IMG/VR virus record: IMGVR_UViG_3300006033_000086
Coordinates: 1 to 30,508 of that record
Length of the DNA: 30,508 nucleotides
Source of the DNA: a virus
Reading direction: 5' to 3' (one strand)
A program made the translations under genes and the position numbers. Positions 13,501-21,297 of this stretch are shown here, piece after piece. A model generated the notes under the pieces. That model did not search any database, was not told the origin of the DNA, and saw only the letters and a list, made by a program, of their open reading frames with translations. Each line of letters opens with the position of its first letter. The first letter of the stretch is position 1.

Positions 13501-14931
13501 GTGTACCGGATGGATCCGTCTCTAGATATGACTGTTGAGCGCATGGATGCTTACATTAAGGACTTCAAGAAGCAGGAGCTTCCGCGCCTCAACAGACTAG
13601 CTCAATATTATTTGGGCAACCAGAAGATCATGCGGAGAACCGCCCCATACGGCAAGCCGAACAATCGCATCGTGCATCCGTTTGGGAACTACATCGTGGA
13701 TATCAACGTCGGCTATTTCCTTGGAGAAGCCATCACCTACAACTCATCTTCTCCGGCTGAAGAAACCAACGAAAAAGCCAACATGCTCCGGAAGGCGGCG
13801 AAAGCGATCAAGACCGCACTCAAGAAAGGCGCGGAGGCGCTTGGCCTTGGGCTGCTGCCTCGACTGATGGAGATCAACGCATACAACGACGAAGCTGCGT
13901 CGAACGCTGACCTCGGAACGGACGCTGGTATCTTTGGTATCGCTCGCGAGCTCTTATATGTTGACGAGGATTCCAATATCAGGTTTACGCCGCTTGATCC
14001 TCGCACGGTGATTCCGGTATTTGACAACACGGTGGAGAACCGGCTCCTCTTCGGCATCCGTTTCTGGACGGATCAGGACATCGTTACTCGATCCAAAACG
14101 GAATATGCTACGGTGTATTCTCGATTTAATGAAACGACCTATAAACGCGGGAAAACCGGAGGCTGGATCAAATACGGAGAAACCACGCCGCATTACTGGG
14201 GCGAGGTGCCGCTCAACCTCTTTTCAAATAATCGGATGGAGATCGGCGACTTCGAGTTGGTCATTCCTCTGATTGATGCGTATGACGCCACGCAGAGCGA
14301 CAGCGTCAACGATGCCGAAGCCTTTGCAGATGCTTATCTGGCTTTGATAGGCATGGAGCTCGATACTGACGAAAATGAGGATGGATCTCCGAGCGATGGT
14401 GAGAAGCAGATCCGGACGATGAAGGACAATCGCGTCCTGCTCATTCCGCCCGGTGGAGATGCCAAGTGGCTTGTCAAGGAAATCAACGACACCTATCTGG
14501 AGAATCTCAAAACGCGCATCGCCTCTGAGATTCACAAATTCAGCAAAACACCTGCTCTGACGGATCAGGATTTTGCGGCGAACGCCTCCGGAGTTGCCAT
14601 CAAGTACAAGCTGATGGGTCTTGAAGCAATGACCGCTCAGAAAGAGCGTGCATTCCGGAAGGGTCTGCAGCGTCGTATCGAGCTGATTTGCAACATGCTG
14701 GGCGTCAAAGGAACCAAGTATAATTACACAGACGTCGGCATGTCCTTCAAACGAAACGTACCGGCCAACCTGACGGAGATTGCTGATGCGCTGACGAAAG
14801 TCGGCCATATTCTCAGCAAGGAGACGCAGGTCGGCCTACTTCCGGTCGATACGACTTACGCCGAGGAGCGAGAACGCATGATGGCCGAAGCGGAGGACGG
14901 TTACTCTGTACCGCTTGATGAGGAGGAGTAA
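13501..14931 (+). CDS. Portal protein (SPP1 gp6-like)
   Basis: A 476-residue portal. GTG 13501 is preferred over the in-frame GTG at 13492 because GAGGTG lies 6 nt upstream of it. Typical features are a start with RMDAYIKDFKKQELPRL, RIVHPFGNYIVDINVGYFLG, a stem region and the helical crown near the C-terminus, with an acidic end. It makes the dodecameric DNA channel at one vertex. Order TerL, portal, minor head protein is that of SPP1-like Firmicutes phages, not of Mu itself. Confidence 0.92.
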   Translation: MYRMDPSLDMTVERMDAYIKDFKKQELPRLNRLAQYYLGNQKIMRRTAPYGKPNNRIVHPFGNYIVDINVGYFLGEAITYNSSSPAEETNEKANMLRKAAKAIKTALKKGAEALGLGLLPRLMEINAYNDEAASNADLGTDAGIFGIARELLYVDEDSNIRFTPLDPRTVIPVFDNTVENRLLFGIRFWTDQDIVTRSKTEYATVYSRFNETTYKRGKTGGWIKYGETTPHYWGEVPLNLFSNNRMEIGDFELVIPLIDAYDATQSDSVNDAEAFADAYLALIGMELDTDENEDGSPSDGEKQIRTMKDNRVLLIPPGGDAKWLVKEINDTYLENLKTRIASEIHKFSKTPALTDQDFAANASGVAIKYKLMGLEAMTAQKERAFRKGLQRRIELICNMLGVKGTKYNYTDVGMSFKRNVPANLTEIADALTKVGHILSKETQVGLLPVDTTYAEERERMMAEAEDGYSVPLDEEE

Positions 14932-14934
14932 CCT

Positions 14935-16209
14935 ATGGCTGAGACATACTGGGAGCTGCTGGCTAGGTTGACGGAGGAGGCAGCGCAACGCGTTGCCTCC
15001 GACAACATGTTCTATGTGCGGCAGGTCTACCGTGAGGCGAAAGCCGAGATTAAGGTCAAGATAGATGCGCTGTACGCGCAGATCCTCGACAAAGGAGCAG
15101 AGAGCATAACCCGAACGCAGCTGTGGCAATACAGTAAGTATCACGCTTTGCTCGATCAAATAGACCTATCAGTCAACACGATCCGGGCCGCACAGGACGT
15201 CACGATCGAACGCACGATCCGTAAGGTGTTTGAGGATACCCTCGGAACATCTCTTGACGCGATTATCGGAAAAGGGCGCTGGACGTACCCAACCCGGTCA
15301 GTGGTCGACCAATACCTCGCGACGCCTTGGTCGGGCAAACGATACAGCGATCGCGTCTGGACGAACGCGACGAAGCTCGGCACCGACATGCGCAAACACA
15401 TGGAGGACATGCTCGTTCTGGGCAAGTCCCCCAGCGCAGTCAAAAAGCAGCTCATGGCTGACTTCGGTGTCAGCTACGAGGTTGCCGACCGGCTTGTCAT
15501 TACCGAGACCAGCAACGCTTACAACACGGCTGCCATGAACTCCTATCGTAAGGCGGGCGTGAAACAGGTGCGCTGGGTTATCGGCCCGGCTGAGGGCCTT
15601 TGTGAACGGTGCCGGACGTACTCACTGGAAAACGGCGGGATCTACGACATCGACGACGCGCCGCACATCCCCGTGCATCCGCGCTGCCGATGCAGGTGGG
15701 TTGCCGTTGTAGACATTGATGCCCGGACGAAGCAGATCCGCGAGCAGCTGCTCAAAGATCTGCCTGCGGACACGATCGTCAAGCCGCAATACAAATCCAC
15801 CCCGATGCACAGCGGTGGCATCATCTACGAGGATTCCCCCGAAGCAATCCGACACGCCGAGACCTACTATGCGGCGGTGCGTAAAATGCGCACCGATGTC
15901 AGAAAGATCGCAAAAAACACAGGGATGAAGAAGCGCGATATTGCTGAAATCAAGGCGTACATCTTCGAGGATGAGCACAAGATTTACGGACATACTCGTC
16001 GGTTCGATCCGTCGTATGAGATGGCGCAGTCCTGGCAGAGGTTGATTGACGGAAGAAACATTCAGGAGCAGGATATGATCCTGTTGCAGCACGAGCTGAT
16101 GGAGCTTCAGCTCGTAAAAGAGGGCATCCCGCTTGAGGTCGCTCATGTACAGGCGTCTAAAGCCTTTGACTTTGCGAAATACGTCAGTTATACTGGCGTC
16201 GAGGAGTGA
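14935..16209 (+). CDS. Minor head protein (SPP1 gp7/Mu F-like) with C-terminal toxin-like extension
   Basis: A 424-residue protein, 3 nt after the portal gene. Residues 1-260 are a phage head morphogenesis domain: TETSNAYNTAAMNSYRK near 190-206, CERC at 223-226, and the closing HPRCRCRW at 248-255. This part accompanies the portal in SPP1 and Mu. Residues about 290-424 are an additional domain, with FDPSYEMAQSWQRL near 357-370 and LLQHELMELQL near 383-393 (His386, Glu387, Glu390) plus His404. Such extensions on minor head proteins often carry polymorphic-toxin-like or enzymatic domains. The exact activity is not known to me. Confidence 0.88.
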   Translation: MAETYWELLARLTEEAAQRVASDNMFYVRQVYREAKAEIKVKIDALYAQILDKGAESITRTQLWQYSKYHALLDQIDLSVNTIRAAQDVTIERTIRKVFEDTLGTSLDAIIGKGRWTYPTRSVVDQYLATPWSGKRYSDRVWTNATKLGTDMRKHMEDMLVLGKSPSAVKKQLMADFGVSYEVADRLVITETSNAYNTAAMNSYRKAGVKQVRWVIGPAEGLCERCRTYSLENGGIYDIDDAPHIPVHPRCRCRWVAVVDIDARTKQIREQLLKDLPADTIVKPQYKSTPMHSGGIIYEDSPEAIRHAETYYAAVRKMRTDVRKIAKNTGMKKRDIAEIKAYIFEDEHKIYGHTRRFDPSYEMAQSWQRLIDGRNIQEQDMILLQHELMELQLVKEGIPLEVAHVQASKAFDFAKYVSYTGVEE

Positions 16210-16214
16210 TTTGT

Positions 16215-16460
16215 ATGGTAGCGTTAAGAAACATAAAACGTGAAGGTGACCGCATCAGTTGCGATTACCTGCCTGACGGCACCGATGCCGGTGGACGCAT
16301 TGAAGTGAATGCGGCGACCGGTGATATCGTGCACGTTGATCGGGCGCAATACGAAAGCTCCAACCCCGCGATGTATATCAGTCTCGCACAGCGCAGACTG
16401 AAAGAGCTTATCCTGTCCGGTAGGCCGCTTCCCGCGACTGAATCAATCGCGACACATTAA
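16215..16460 (+). CDS. Small companion protein of the minor head protein
   Basis: An 81-residue protein; ATG 16215 is chosen because GAGGAG lies 8 nt upstream, overlapping the end of the previous gene. It begins VALRNIKREGDRISCDYLP and has a YESSNPAMYISLAQRRL stretch near residue 50. It resembles small proteins found beside toxin-tipped phage or polymorphic toxin proteins, so an immunity or folding-partner role for the upstream C-terminal domain is possible. This is inference. It is the last gene before a terminator. Confidence 0.6.
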   Translation: MVALRNIKREGDRISCDYLPDGTDAGGRIEVNAATGDIVHVDRAQYESSNPAMYISLAQRRLKELILSGRPLPATESIATH

Positions 16461-16481
16461 GCACCTAACATAAACCAATTT

Positions 16482-16506
16482 GGCTCCCATAACGGGGGGC
16501 CTTTTT
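16482..16506 (+). terminator. Intrinsic terminator between minor head and scaffold genes
   Basis: GGCTCCC (16482-16488) pairs with GGGGGCC (16495-16501, one G-U), followed by five T residues (16502-16506). The scaffold gene follows 53 bp later with its own AAGGAGGG. Confidence 0.82.
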
Positions 16507-16558
16507 AGTTTGCCGATTTTTTGACCGGCAATATCAAAACAACAAAGGAGGGTACCCA

Positions 16559-17146
16559 ATGTATCAGATCAACAGGTTTCTCGCAGCGGACGCGGGTGGT
16601 GCACCCGGAGCTGGCGCGAACGGCGGTGCCGAAGGAGCTGCCGCTCCCGGCGCTGGACAGGCAACGGGCGGCGAAGCTGCCGCCGCTGCAGCTGGCACGA
16701 AGCCGGAAACGAAGCCGAGCCTCGAAGAGCTCCTCAAGGATCCCGCTTTCAAAGCCGAGTATGACAAGTCGGCAAAGACGGAAGCGGAACGTCTCGCGAA
16801 GCTCAGCGACGCGGATCGCGAAGCCGAGGAGAAGAAGGCGTTCCAGACCGAACGCGAGCAGTTCAGGCGCGAACAGCTTGAGACGGAAACGACCAAGCAG
16901 CTCGCCTTGAAAGGTCTTCCCACCGACTTTGCCAAGCACCTCACCGGCAAGGACGCGGCGGAGACGCTGGCGAACATCGGCGCGTTCGAAAAGACGTACC
17001 TGGCCGCTGTGGAAAAGGGCGTCAACGATCGCCTGAAGGGCTCTTCGCCCAAGGCCGGCGGCACCACGGCTGCTGGCGGTGCAGCGGCTGGCGGATCGAA
17101 AACCGGCATGATGGCTGCAATCACCGACGCACAGTTCAAGAGATAA
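16559..17146 (+). CDS. Head scaffolding protein (DUF4355/GP20-like)
   Basis: A 195-residue protein. The N-terminal 55 residues are Ala/Gly-rich and unstructured; residues about 58-155 are a charged helical coiled coil (EAEEKKAFQTEREQFRREQL); the C-terminus is Gly/Ala-rich with a final TDAQFKR that likely docks to capsid. This is the layout of phage scaffolds placed immediately before the major capsid gene. AAGGAGGG precedes ATG. Confidence 0.84.
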   Translation: MYQINRFLAADAGGAPGAGANGGAEGAAAPGAGQATGGEAAAAAAGTKPETKPSLEELLKDPAFKAEYDKSAKTEAERLAKLSDADREAEEKKAFQTEREQFRREQLETETTKQLALKGLPTDFAKHLTGKDAAETLANIGAFEKTYLAAVEKGVNDRLKGSSPKAGGTTAAGGAAAGGSKTGMMAAITDAQFKR

Positions 17147-17161
17147 GAAGGAGGCAAATCT

Positions 17162-18334
17162 ATGGATCCCACCAACAACTACATGCGCGATGAACTTGCG
17201 GGGTTTATCCCGACTGACATCGCAACCGAAATCATGCAGACCGCCGTGCGTGGTAGCACGCTCATGCGTCTCTGCAAGGTGGAAGAAATGACGACCGACC
17301 GTAAGAAAGTGCCCGTGCTAACCAATGGCCCCGGCGCTTACTGGGTTGGCAAGGGCAAGCGCATCACGGCCTCCAAGGGCACGTGGATCTTCCCCGAACT
17401 CGTTGCCGAGCTGCTCTCGGTCATCATCCCCGCGCCCAAAGAGACGCTGGACGATTCGCCCGTGGACTTCTTCGAAGCAATGAAACCCGCTGTTGGTGAA
17501 GCGTTTGCAGCTGCCATCGACGGCGCTGGTCTGTTTGGCATCAACAGCCCGTTTGCGACCAACGTTTACACCGCAGCTGAAAACGTCGGCAGCATCGTGA
17601 ACCGCACGAGCGCCAACTTCGACATCGATGCGTCCGACGCGATGGCGAAGGTCGAAGAAGGCGAATGCGACGTCGATGGTTTCGCAGCTCGCATCGGCGC
17701 GAAAAACATCATGCGTAAAACGCGCGGCGCGAACGGCGAGGCGATCCTCACCATGGATGCATCCGGCGAAAAGCTGTACAGCCTGCCGATCGGTTTCACC
17801 CACAAGGCAGCATCCTGGGACAAGGACAAGGCGGACATCATCGCGGGCGAATGGCGATTTGCGCTTCTCGGCGTTCGCGCTGACATCGAGTACGAAATCC
17901 TTAAAGAAGCGACCCTGCAGAGCGTGATCATGGAAGATGGCTCTCCGCTTTCCCTCGCCGAGAACCACATGATCGCACTGAAGGCGATCATGCGCATCGC
18001 CTTCCTCGTCGTGAAGGAAAGCGCCTTCGCCGTGTTGGCACCTGCTGCTGCGACGCTGCGCGCGCTGACGGTGACGTCCGTTGCGGGCACCGCCTCCGGT
18101 GACACCGCGATCAGCGTCTCTCCGTCGATCACGGCTGGCAACTCGTACCGTTACAAGGTCGCGGACAACCCGACACTGCCGAAGTACGACGCGAAGTGCG
18201 TTGCCGGCTACTCGGTCTGGGATGGCTCCGCAGACATCACCGCAGCCACGGGCAAGAAGATCGTCATCGTCGAGGTCGACGAGGACGGCGAAGCGCGCGG
18301 CGCGGGCATCGCGACGGTCACGGCAAAAGCCTAA
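17162..18334 (+). CDS. Major capsid protein (HK97 fold) with C-terminal accessory domain
   Basis: A 390-residue major capsid protein. Residues 1-295 are the HK97 fold: IMQTAVRGSTLMRLC, then ISAP/IPAPKETLDDS and LRVD-like segments, typical of the phage major capsid family. Residues 301-390 are a beta-rich domain beginning ALTVTSVAG that is not part of the HK97 fold. The tail tube protein carries the same domain at residues 187-277. AAGGAGG precedes ATG. A strong terminator follows, as usual after the most abundant protein. Confidence 0.92.
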   Translation: MDPTNNYMRDELAGFIPTDIATEIMQTAVRGSTLMRLCKVEEMTTDRKKVPVLTNGPGAYWVGKGKRITASKGTWIFPELVAELLSVIIPAPKETLDDSPVDFFEAMKPAVGEAFAAAIDGAGLFGINSPFATNVYTAAENVGSIVNRTSANFDIDASDAMAKVEEGECDVDGFAARIGAKNIMRKTRGANGEAILTMDASGEKLYSLPIGFTHKAASWDKDKADIIAGEWRFALLGVRADIEYEILKEATLQSVIMEDGSPLSLAENHMIALKAIMRIAFLVVKESAFAVLAPAAATLRALTVTSVAGTASGDTAISVSPSITAGNSYRYKVADNPTLPKYDAKCVAGYSVWDGSADITAATGKKIVIVEVDEDGEARGAGIATVTAKA

Positions 18335-18362
18335 CCGAGCAACGGCATAACCCTACCGACAG

Positions 18363-18395
18363 CAGCGCGGGGATATTCTCCCCGCGCTGTTTTTT
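18363..18395 (+). terminator. Strong intrinsic terminator after the capsid gene
   Basis: An 11-bp perfect stem (18363-18373 with 18379-18389, 5-nt loop) is followed by six T residues. The next gene starts at 18412 with GAGGTG at 18401-18406, so the connector genes depend on read-through or on a promoter overlapping this site. Confidence 0.93.
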
Positions 18396-18411
18396 GAATT
18401 GAGGTGATCCT

Positions 18412-18714
18412 ATGGCAACCAAACTACAACGGCTGCAGACCCGGTTGGGAGCTGCCGCCACTGGCAAAGAAGCACTGCTTGAGGAGCTGCTCACCGGTGT
18501 TGAGGAGAACCTCAGGCTGACAACGAAGCGTAAGACCCTACCGCCCGAAGCCGATACGCTGATCGTCAAGATCGCGGTGATCGACTTTAACCGTCTGGGC
18601 TCAGAGGGGCAGCAGTCGCAGTCGTTTTCTGGAGTGTCCGACACGTGGATCGACGGTTATCCGGACGACATCAAGAGCGACATTCGCGGGTTGCACAAGG
18701 GGAAATTCGTATGA
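18412..18714 (+). CDS. Head-tail connector (gp6/gp15-like adaptor)
   Basis: A 100-residue helical protein in the position of the SPP1 gp15/HK97 gp6 adaptor, directly after the capsid gene. Features: a helical start (LQRLQTRLGAA), IVKIAVIDFNRLGSEG near residue 50, and FSGVSDTWIDGYPDDI, a typical adaptor end. It forms the ring beneath the portal. It overlaps the next gene by 4 nt (ATGA). Confidence 0.8.
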   Translation: MATKLQRLQTRLGAAATGKEALLEELLTGVEENLRLTTKRKTLPPEADTLIVKIAVIDFNRLGSEGQQSQSFSGVSDTWIDGYPDDIKSDIRGLHKGKFV

Positions 18715-19049
18715 GTGTACAACGCAACTTTCGCCCGGCTACGGTTTACCGCCCTGGGCCGGAGACGAAGAACGCCTTTGGCGAAGATATCTCTCAGCTC
18801 GTCGCGGATCCGCAGACGATTGAGATAGCGATCAGCGTCATGACGAGCACGTACACCGTGCAGAATGACGTGAAAGCTGTCCGGGCGACGCACGCTGCGC
18901 GCACATCATGCCGCACGCTCAATGAGCACGCTCAAATCGAATGCGATGGGAAACGGTACTCTGTCGAGTTTGCTGACAACCTCGCAAGGCCGTGGGCAAG
19001 CCTTTATCTCAAGGAGGTGCGTTCGGTTGCAGGTGCAAACCAAGGTTGA
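18711..19049 (+). CDS. Head-tail joining protein (stopper-like)
   Basis: A 112-residue, mainly beta protein starting with ATG 18711, coupled to the adaptor gene. Segment YRPGPETKNAFGEDI and IAISVMTSTYTVQNDVKAVRATHAA are consistent with SPP1 gp16-type stoppers that close the connector after packaging. The assignment rests on length and gene order more than on strong motifs. Confidence 0.68.
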   Translation: MSVQRNFRPATVYRPGPETKNAFGEDISQLVADPQTIEIAISVMTSTYTVQNDVKAVRATHAARTSCRTLNEHAQIECDGKRYSVEFADNLARPWASLYLKEVRSVAGANQG

Positions 19050-19458
19050 TATCTCGGAACTGCTCGCCAATATTGAAAAGCTGCCGGAAGCGCTCGTATC
19101 CGCGCTGGCCCAAAGCATGGAGCTCGCGACCGAGCTGGTTGAGGCTGACGCGGTCGATCGCTGTCCGAAGAAGTCGACCGAACTATCAACCAGCATCCAG
19201 CATGAAGTCGTTGTCAGTGACGCGGCTGTTCGTGGTTATGTGGGTTCTATGTCGCCACATGCTGTTTTCGTCCATGAAGGCACTGGCCTCTTCGCCAAGG
19301 ACGGAAACGGGCGAAAAGATGTCCCATGGGTTTACTGCGACGACTTTGGGAACTTCCATTCTACGAGCGGGCAGAAACCGAACCCGTTTTTGCAGGACGC
19401 GATCGACGCGAACAAAGACAAGATTTTGCAGTGCTTTAAGGGGGTGCTTGGCGAATGA
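19027..19458 (+). CDS. HK97 gp10-like tail completion protein
   Basis: A 143-residue protein. The start is probably TTG 19027, with AGGAGG 9 nt upstream; the GTG at 19033 is too far from that site and the upstream ATG has none. It has the HK97-gp10 layout: helical start (LLANIEKLPEALVSALAQSMELA), RCPKKSTELSTSI, GSMSPHAVFVHEGTG (the characteristic Y/F-x-x-x-x-E-x-G-T), and NPFLQDAID. It overlaps the previous gene by 23 nt and the next by 4 nt. Confidence 0.86.
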   Translation: MQVQTKVDISELLANIEKLPEALVSALAQSMELATELVEADAVDRCPKKSTELSTSIQHEVVVSDAAVRGYVGSMSPHAVFVHEGTGLFAKDGNGRKDVPWVYCDDFGNFHSTSGQKPNPFLQDAIDANKDKILQCFKGVLGE

Positions 19459-19811
19459 TCACGGAGATCCGCACGATTTTGCTCGCAGATCACGACCTTA
19501 TGAGCATTGTCAACGAAGTCGTACCGTCTCCAACCGAGCGGGTCGACAACGTGATTATCTACGAAGTGTCTCCAATCAGTGATGATGGGATCAAGCAGGT
19601 GTCGCGCGTGAAGCTGACCACGGTATGTGATACCGAGGCTCAGTGGGCAGTGGCATCGGAACGTATCCGCGAGTTGCTGATCACAAAGGACGACCGACCG
19701 CTTACCAATTCGATTTTGTCGGTTGCGGTCAATGGCGGTGGATCCGCGTATGATACCGACCGCAAGAAGTATCACAAGTTCATCTTCCTCAATATCACGA
19801 CAAGGAGCTAA
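19455..19811 (+). CDS. Tail terminator-like protein
   Basis: A 118-residue alpha/beta protein ATGA-coupled to the tail completion gene. The start ITEIRTILLADHDLM and the VSRVKLTTVCDTEAQWAV stretch fit the SPP1 gp17/lambda U tail terminator fold, which caps the tail tube and joins it to the head. The position immediately before the tail tube gene supports this. Confidence 0.72.
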   Translation: MITEIRTILLADHDLMSIVNEVVPSPTERVDNVIIYEVSPISDDGIKQVSRVKLTTVCDTEAQWAVASERIRELLITKDDRPLTNSILSVAVNGGGSAYDTDRKKYHKFIFLNITTRS

Positions 19812-19816
19812 AAACT

Positions 19817-20650
19817 ATGAACAACCTGACAGAGGTCATTCTCGGTTCCGGCGATTTGTATGCGCTGGAGTTCACCGGTTCCGTCCCGGCACACACGGAG
19901 ATCGAAACCGAAGCAAACCTGCTTGGCCGCATCAAGGGCGGTGCGAAGCTTGAGTACAAGCCCAGCACGAAAGCCGTCAAGGACGATTCCGGCGCGGTCA
20001 GCAAGGAGTTCATCACGACCGAAGAAGGCAAGCTGAAATCCGGCGTGCTCACGTGGTGCCTGGCAACGCTTGCCAAGCTGACTGCCGCCGGGCGTTACTC
20101 CGAAAGCGTTGTCGGCACCAAGAACGTCGCAACGCTGAAGATCGGTGGCAAGCTCGGCCGTGCGCTCACGAAGTACCTGATTCGCTTCACGCATGTGAAG
20201 GAAAACGGTTACAAATTCCGCTGCACGATCGTTGGCACCGCGTCTTCCGGCTTCAGCCTTGAGTTCAAACCTGAGGACGCTACCGTCATCGACGCAGAGT
20301 TCACCGCAGTGTCTCACGACGCAGACGGCACGCTGATCATCATCGAAGAGGAGCTATCCTCCGCTGAGCTGCGCGCATTGACGGTAACTTCCGTCGCGGG
20401 CAGTTCCTCCGGCAAGACCGCGATCACAGTCGAACCCGCTCTCGCCAGTGGCTGCTCGTACAAGTACAAAGCCGCAGCGAGCCCGACGCCGCCGACCTAT
20501 GATCAGGTCTGCACCACCGGATACACGGCATGGGATGGCGTGTCCGAGATCACGGCGACCAATGGCCAGACGATCATCATCGTCGAGGTCACCACGGACG
20601 GCAGCAAGGCACGCGGCGTCGGACAGGCGACGGTCGTGTCGCTGGCATAA
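19817..20650 (+). CDS. Major tail tube protein with C-terminal accessory domain
   Basis: A 277-residue tail tube protein. Residues 1-180 form the tube domain (LTEVILGSGDLYALEF; SGFSLEFKPEDATVI). Residues 187-277 begin ALTVTSVAG and repeat the accessory domain of the capsid: by my alignment over half of about 90 positions are identical, with shared Y-x-Y-K, WDG and IIIVEV. The extra domain would project from the tail surface. The tail chaperone gene follows. Confidence 0.88.
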   Translation: MNNLTEVILGSGDLYALEFTGSVPAHTEIETEANLLGRIKGGAKLEYKPSTKAVKDDSGAVSKEFITTEEGKLKSGVLTWCLATLAKLTAAGRYSESVVGTKNVATLKIGGKLGRALTKYLIRFTHVKENGYKFRCTIVGTASSGFSLEFKPEDATVIDAEFTAVSHDADGTLIIIEEELSSAELRALTVTSVAGSSSGKTAITVEPALASGCSYKYKAAASPTPPTYDQVCTTGYTAWDGVSEITATNGQTIIIVEVTTDGSKARGVGQATVVSLA

Positions 20651-20674
20651 CCAACACAGTCGGGAGGCACAACT

Positions 20675-21001
20675 ATGGAAGGCAGAATCCTTGATCTAAG
20701 TGTATTCGCGCAAGAGACGTTCGACATCAAATTGCCGGACGGCGAGATGATCCACATCGTGAAACCTACGAGAGAACAGGTGATTAAAATCGCCGAACTC
20801 AAGTATCTAAAGGAGAGCTCCAAACCTACCGTTGTTCAGGATCGTCTTGACAGCCTTGTCTTTAGCATCCTTAACAGCAACGATGCAGAAAGATCGTTCT
20901 CTCGCGAGTTTATAGAAAACCAGCTCAACGTCAGGATGCGAGTTGCCATCATCTCGGCATATTCGGCCTGGATCGGAGAGATTGAAGCAAACCCAAACTG
21001 A
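20675..21001 (+). CDS. Tail assembly chaperone, short product (gpG-like)
   Basis: A 108-residue protein after the tail tube gene. N-terminal strands (IKLPDGEMIHIVKPT) are followed by a helical bundle, as in Firmicutes tail chaperones. Its stop codon comes two codons after a slippery heptamer at 20989-20995, which gives a longer fusion product. It chaperones the tape measure protein during tube assembly. Confidence 0.85.
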   Translation: MEGRILDLSVFAQETFDIKLPDGEMIHIVKPTREQVIKIAELKYLKESSKPTVVQDRLDSLVFSILNSNDAERSFSREFIENQLNVRMRVAIISAYSAWIGEIEANPN

Positions 21002-21270
21002 TTATCCCCTCCTATCCAAACGTAGGCCGCTCAGAAGGCGGGGATGTGGAACTGTTGCCCGCTATGCGCCGAGTGATCGCGTATAGCGGGCAGTCTTATG
21101 CCGAGGTCATGCGCATGCCCTACGACCTGTATCTTCTGATGCTCAAGCACGCTGTTGTTGATGAGTATCGGTCGACACCGGAGGGACGCCAGTACCTGGC
21201 TGATTGTGAGCGGCTCAAAACGACTGAGCCGGATGTCGAGGGAGCTCGTAAATCCGGTCTCATGCGCTAA
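20675..21270 (+). CDS. Tail assembly chaperone, -1 frameshift fusion (gpGT-like)
   Basis: A -1 slip at A-AAC-CCA (20989-20995) moves ribosomes to a frame that is open from the slip site to 21270. It adds about 91 residues (KLIIPSYPNV onward, with AYSGQSYAEVMRMP) to 107, giving about 198 residues. The second frame has no good start of its own, only a GTG at 21046 without a ribosome binding site. Synteny between tail tube and tape measure genes is the usual place for this frameshift. Confidence 0.85.
20989..21045 (+). promoter_or_regulatory. Programmed -1 frameshift signal
   Basis: The heptamer AAACCCA (20989-20995) fits X-XXY-YYZ exactly in frame (A AAC CCA). A stop follows at 20999. Eight nt downstream, ATCCCC (21004-21009) pairs with GGGGAT (21040-21045), enclosing CCTA/TAGG (21011-21014 with 21023-21026) and GCC/GGC, a suitable stimulatory structure. 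Confidence 0.87.
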
Positions 21271-21297
21271 TTCTGGTAGCGGAAGGAGGCAGCGGAT

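Noticed and set aside
21046-21270. Independent gene starting at GTG 21046
   Set aside because: No ribosome binding site; the frame is open back to the slippery heptamer, so it is better explained as the frameshift extension of the tail chaperone.
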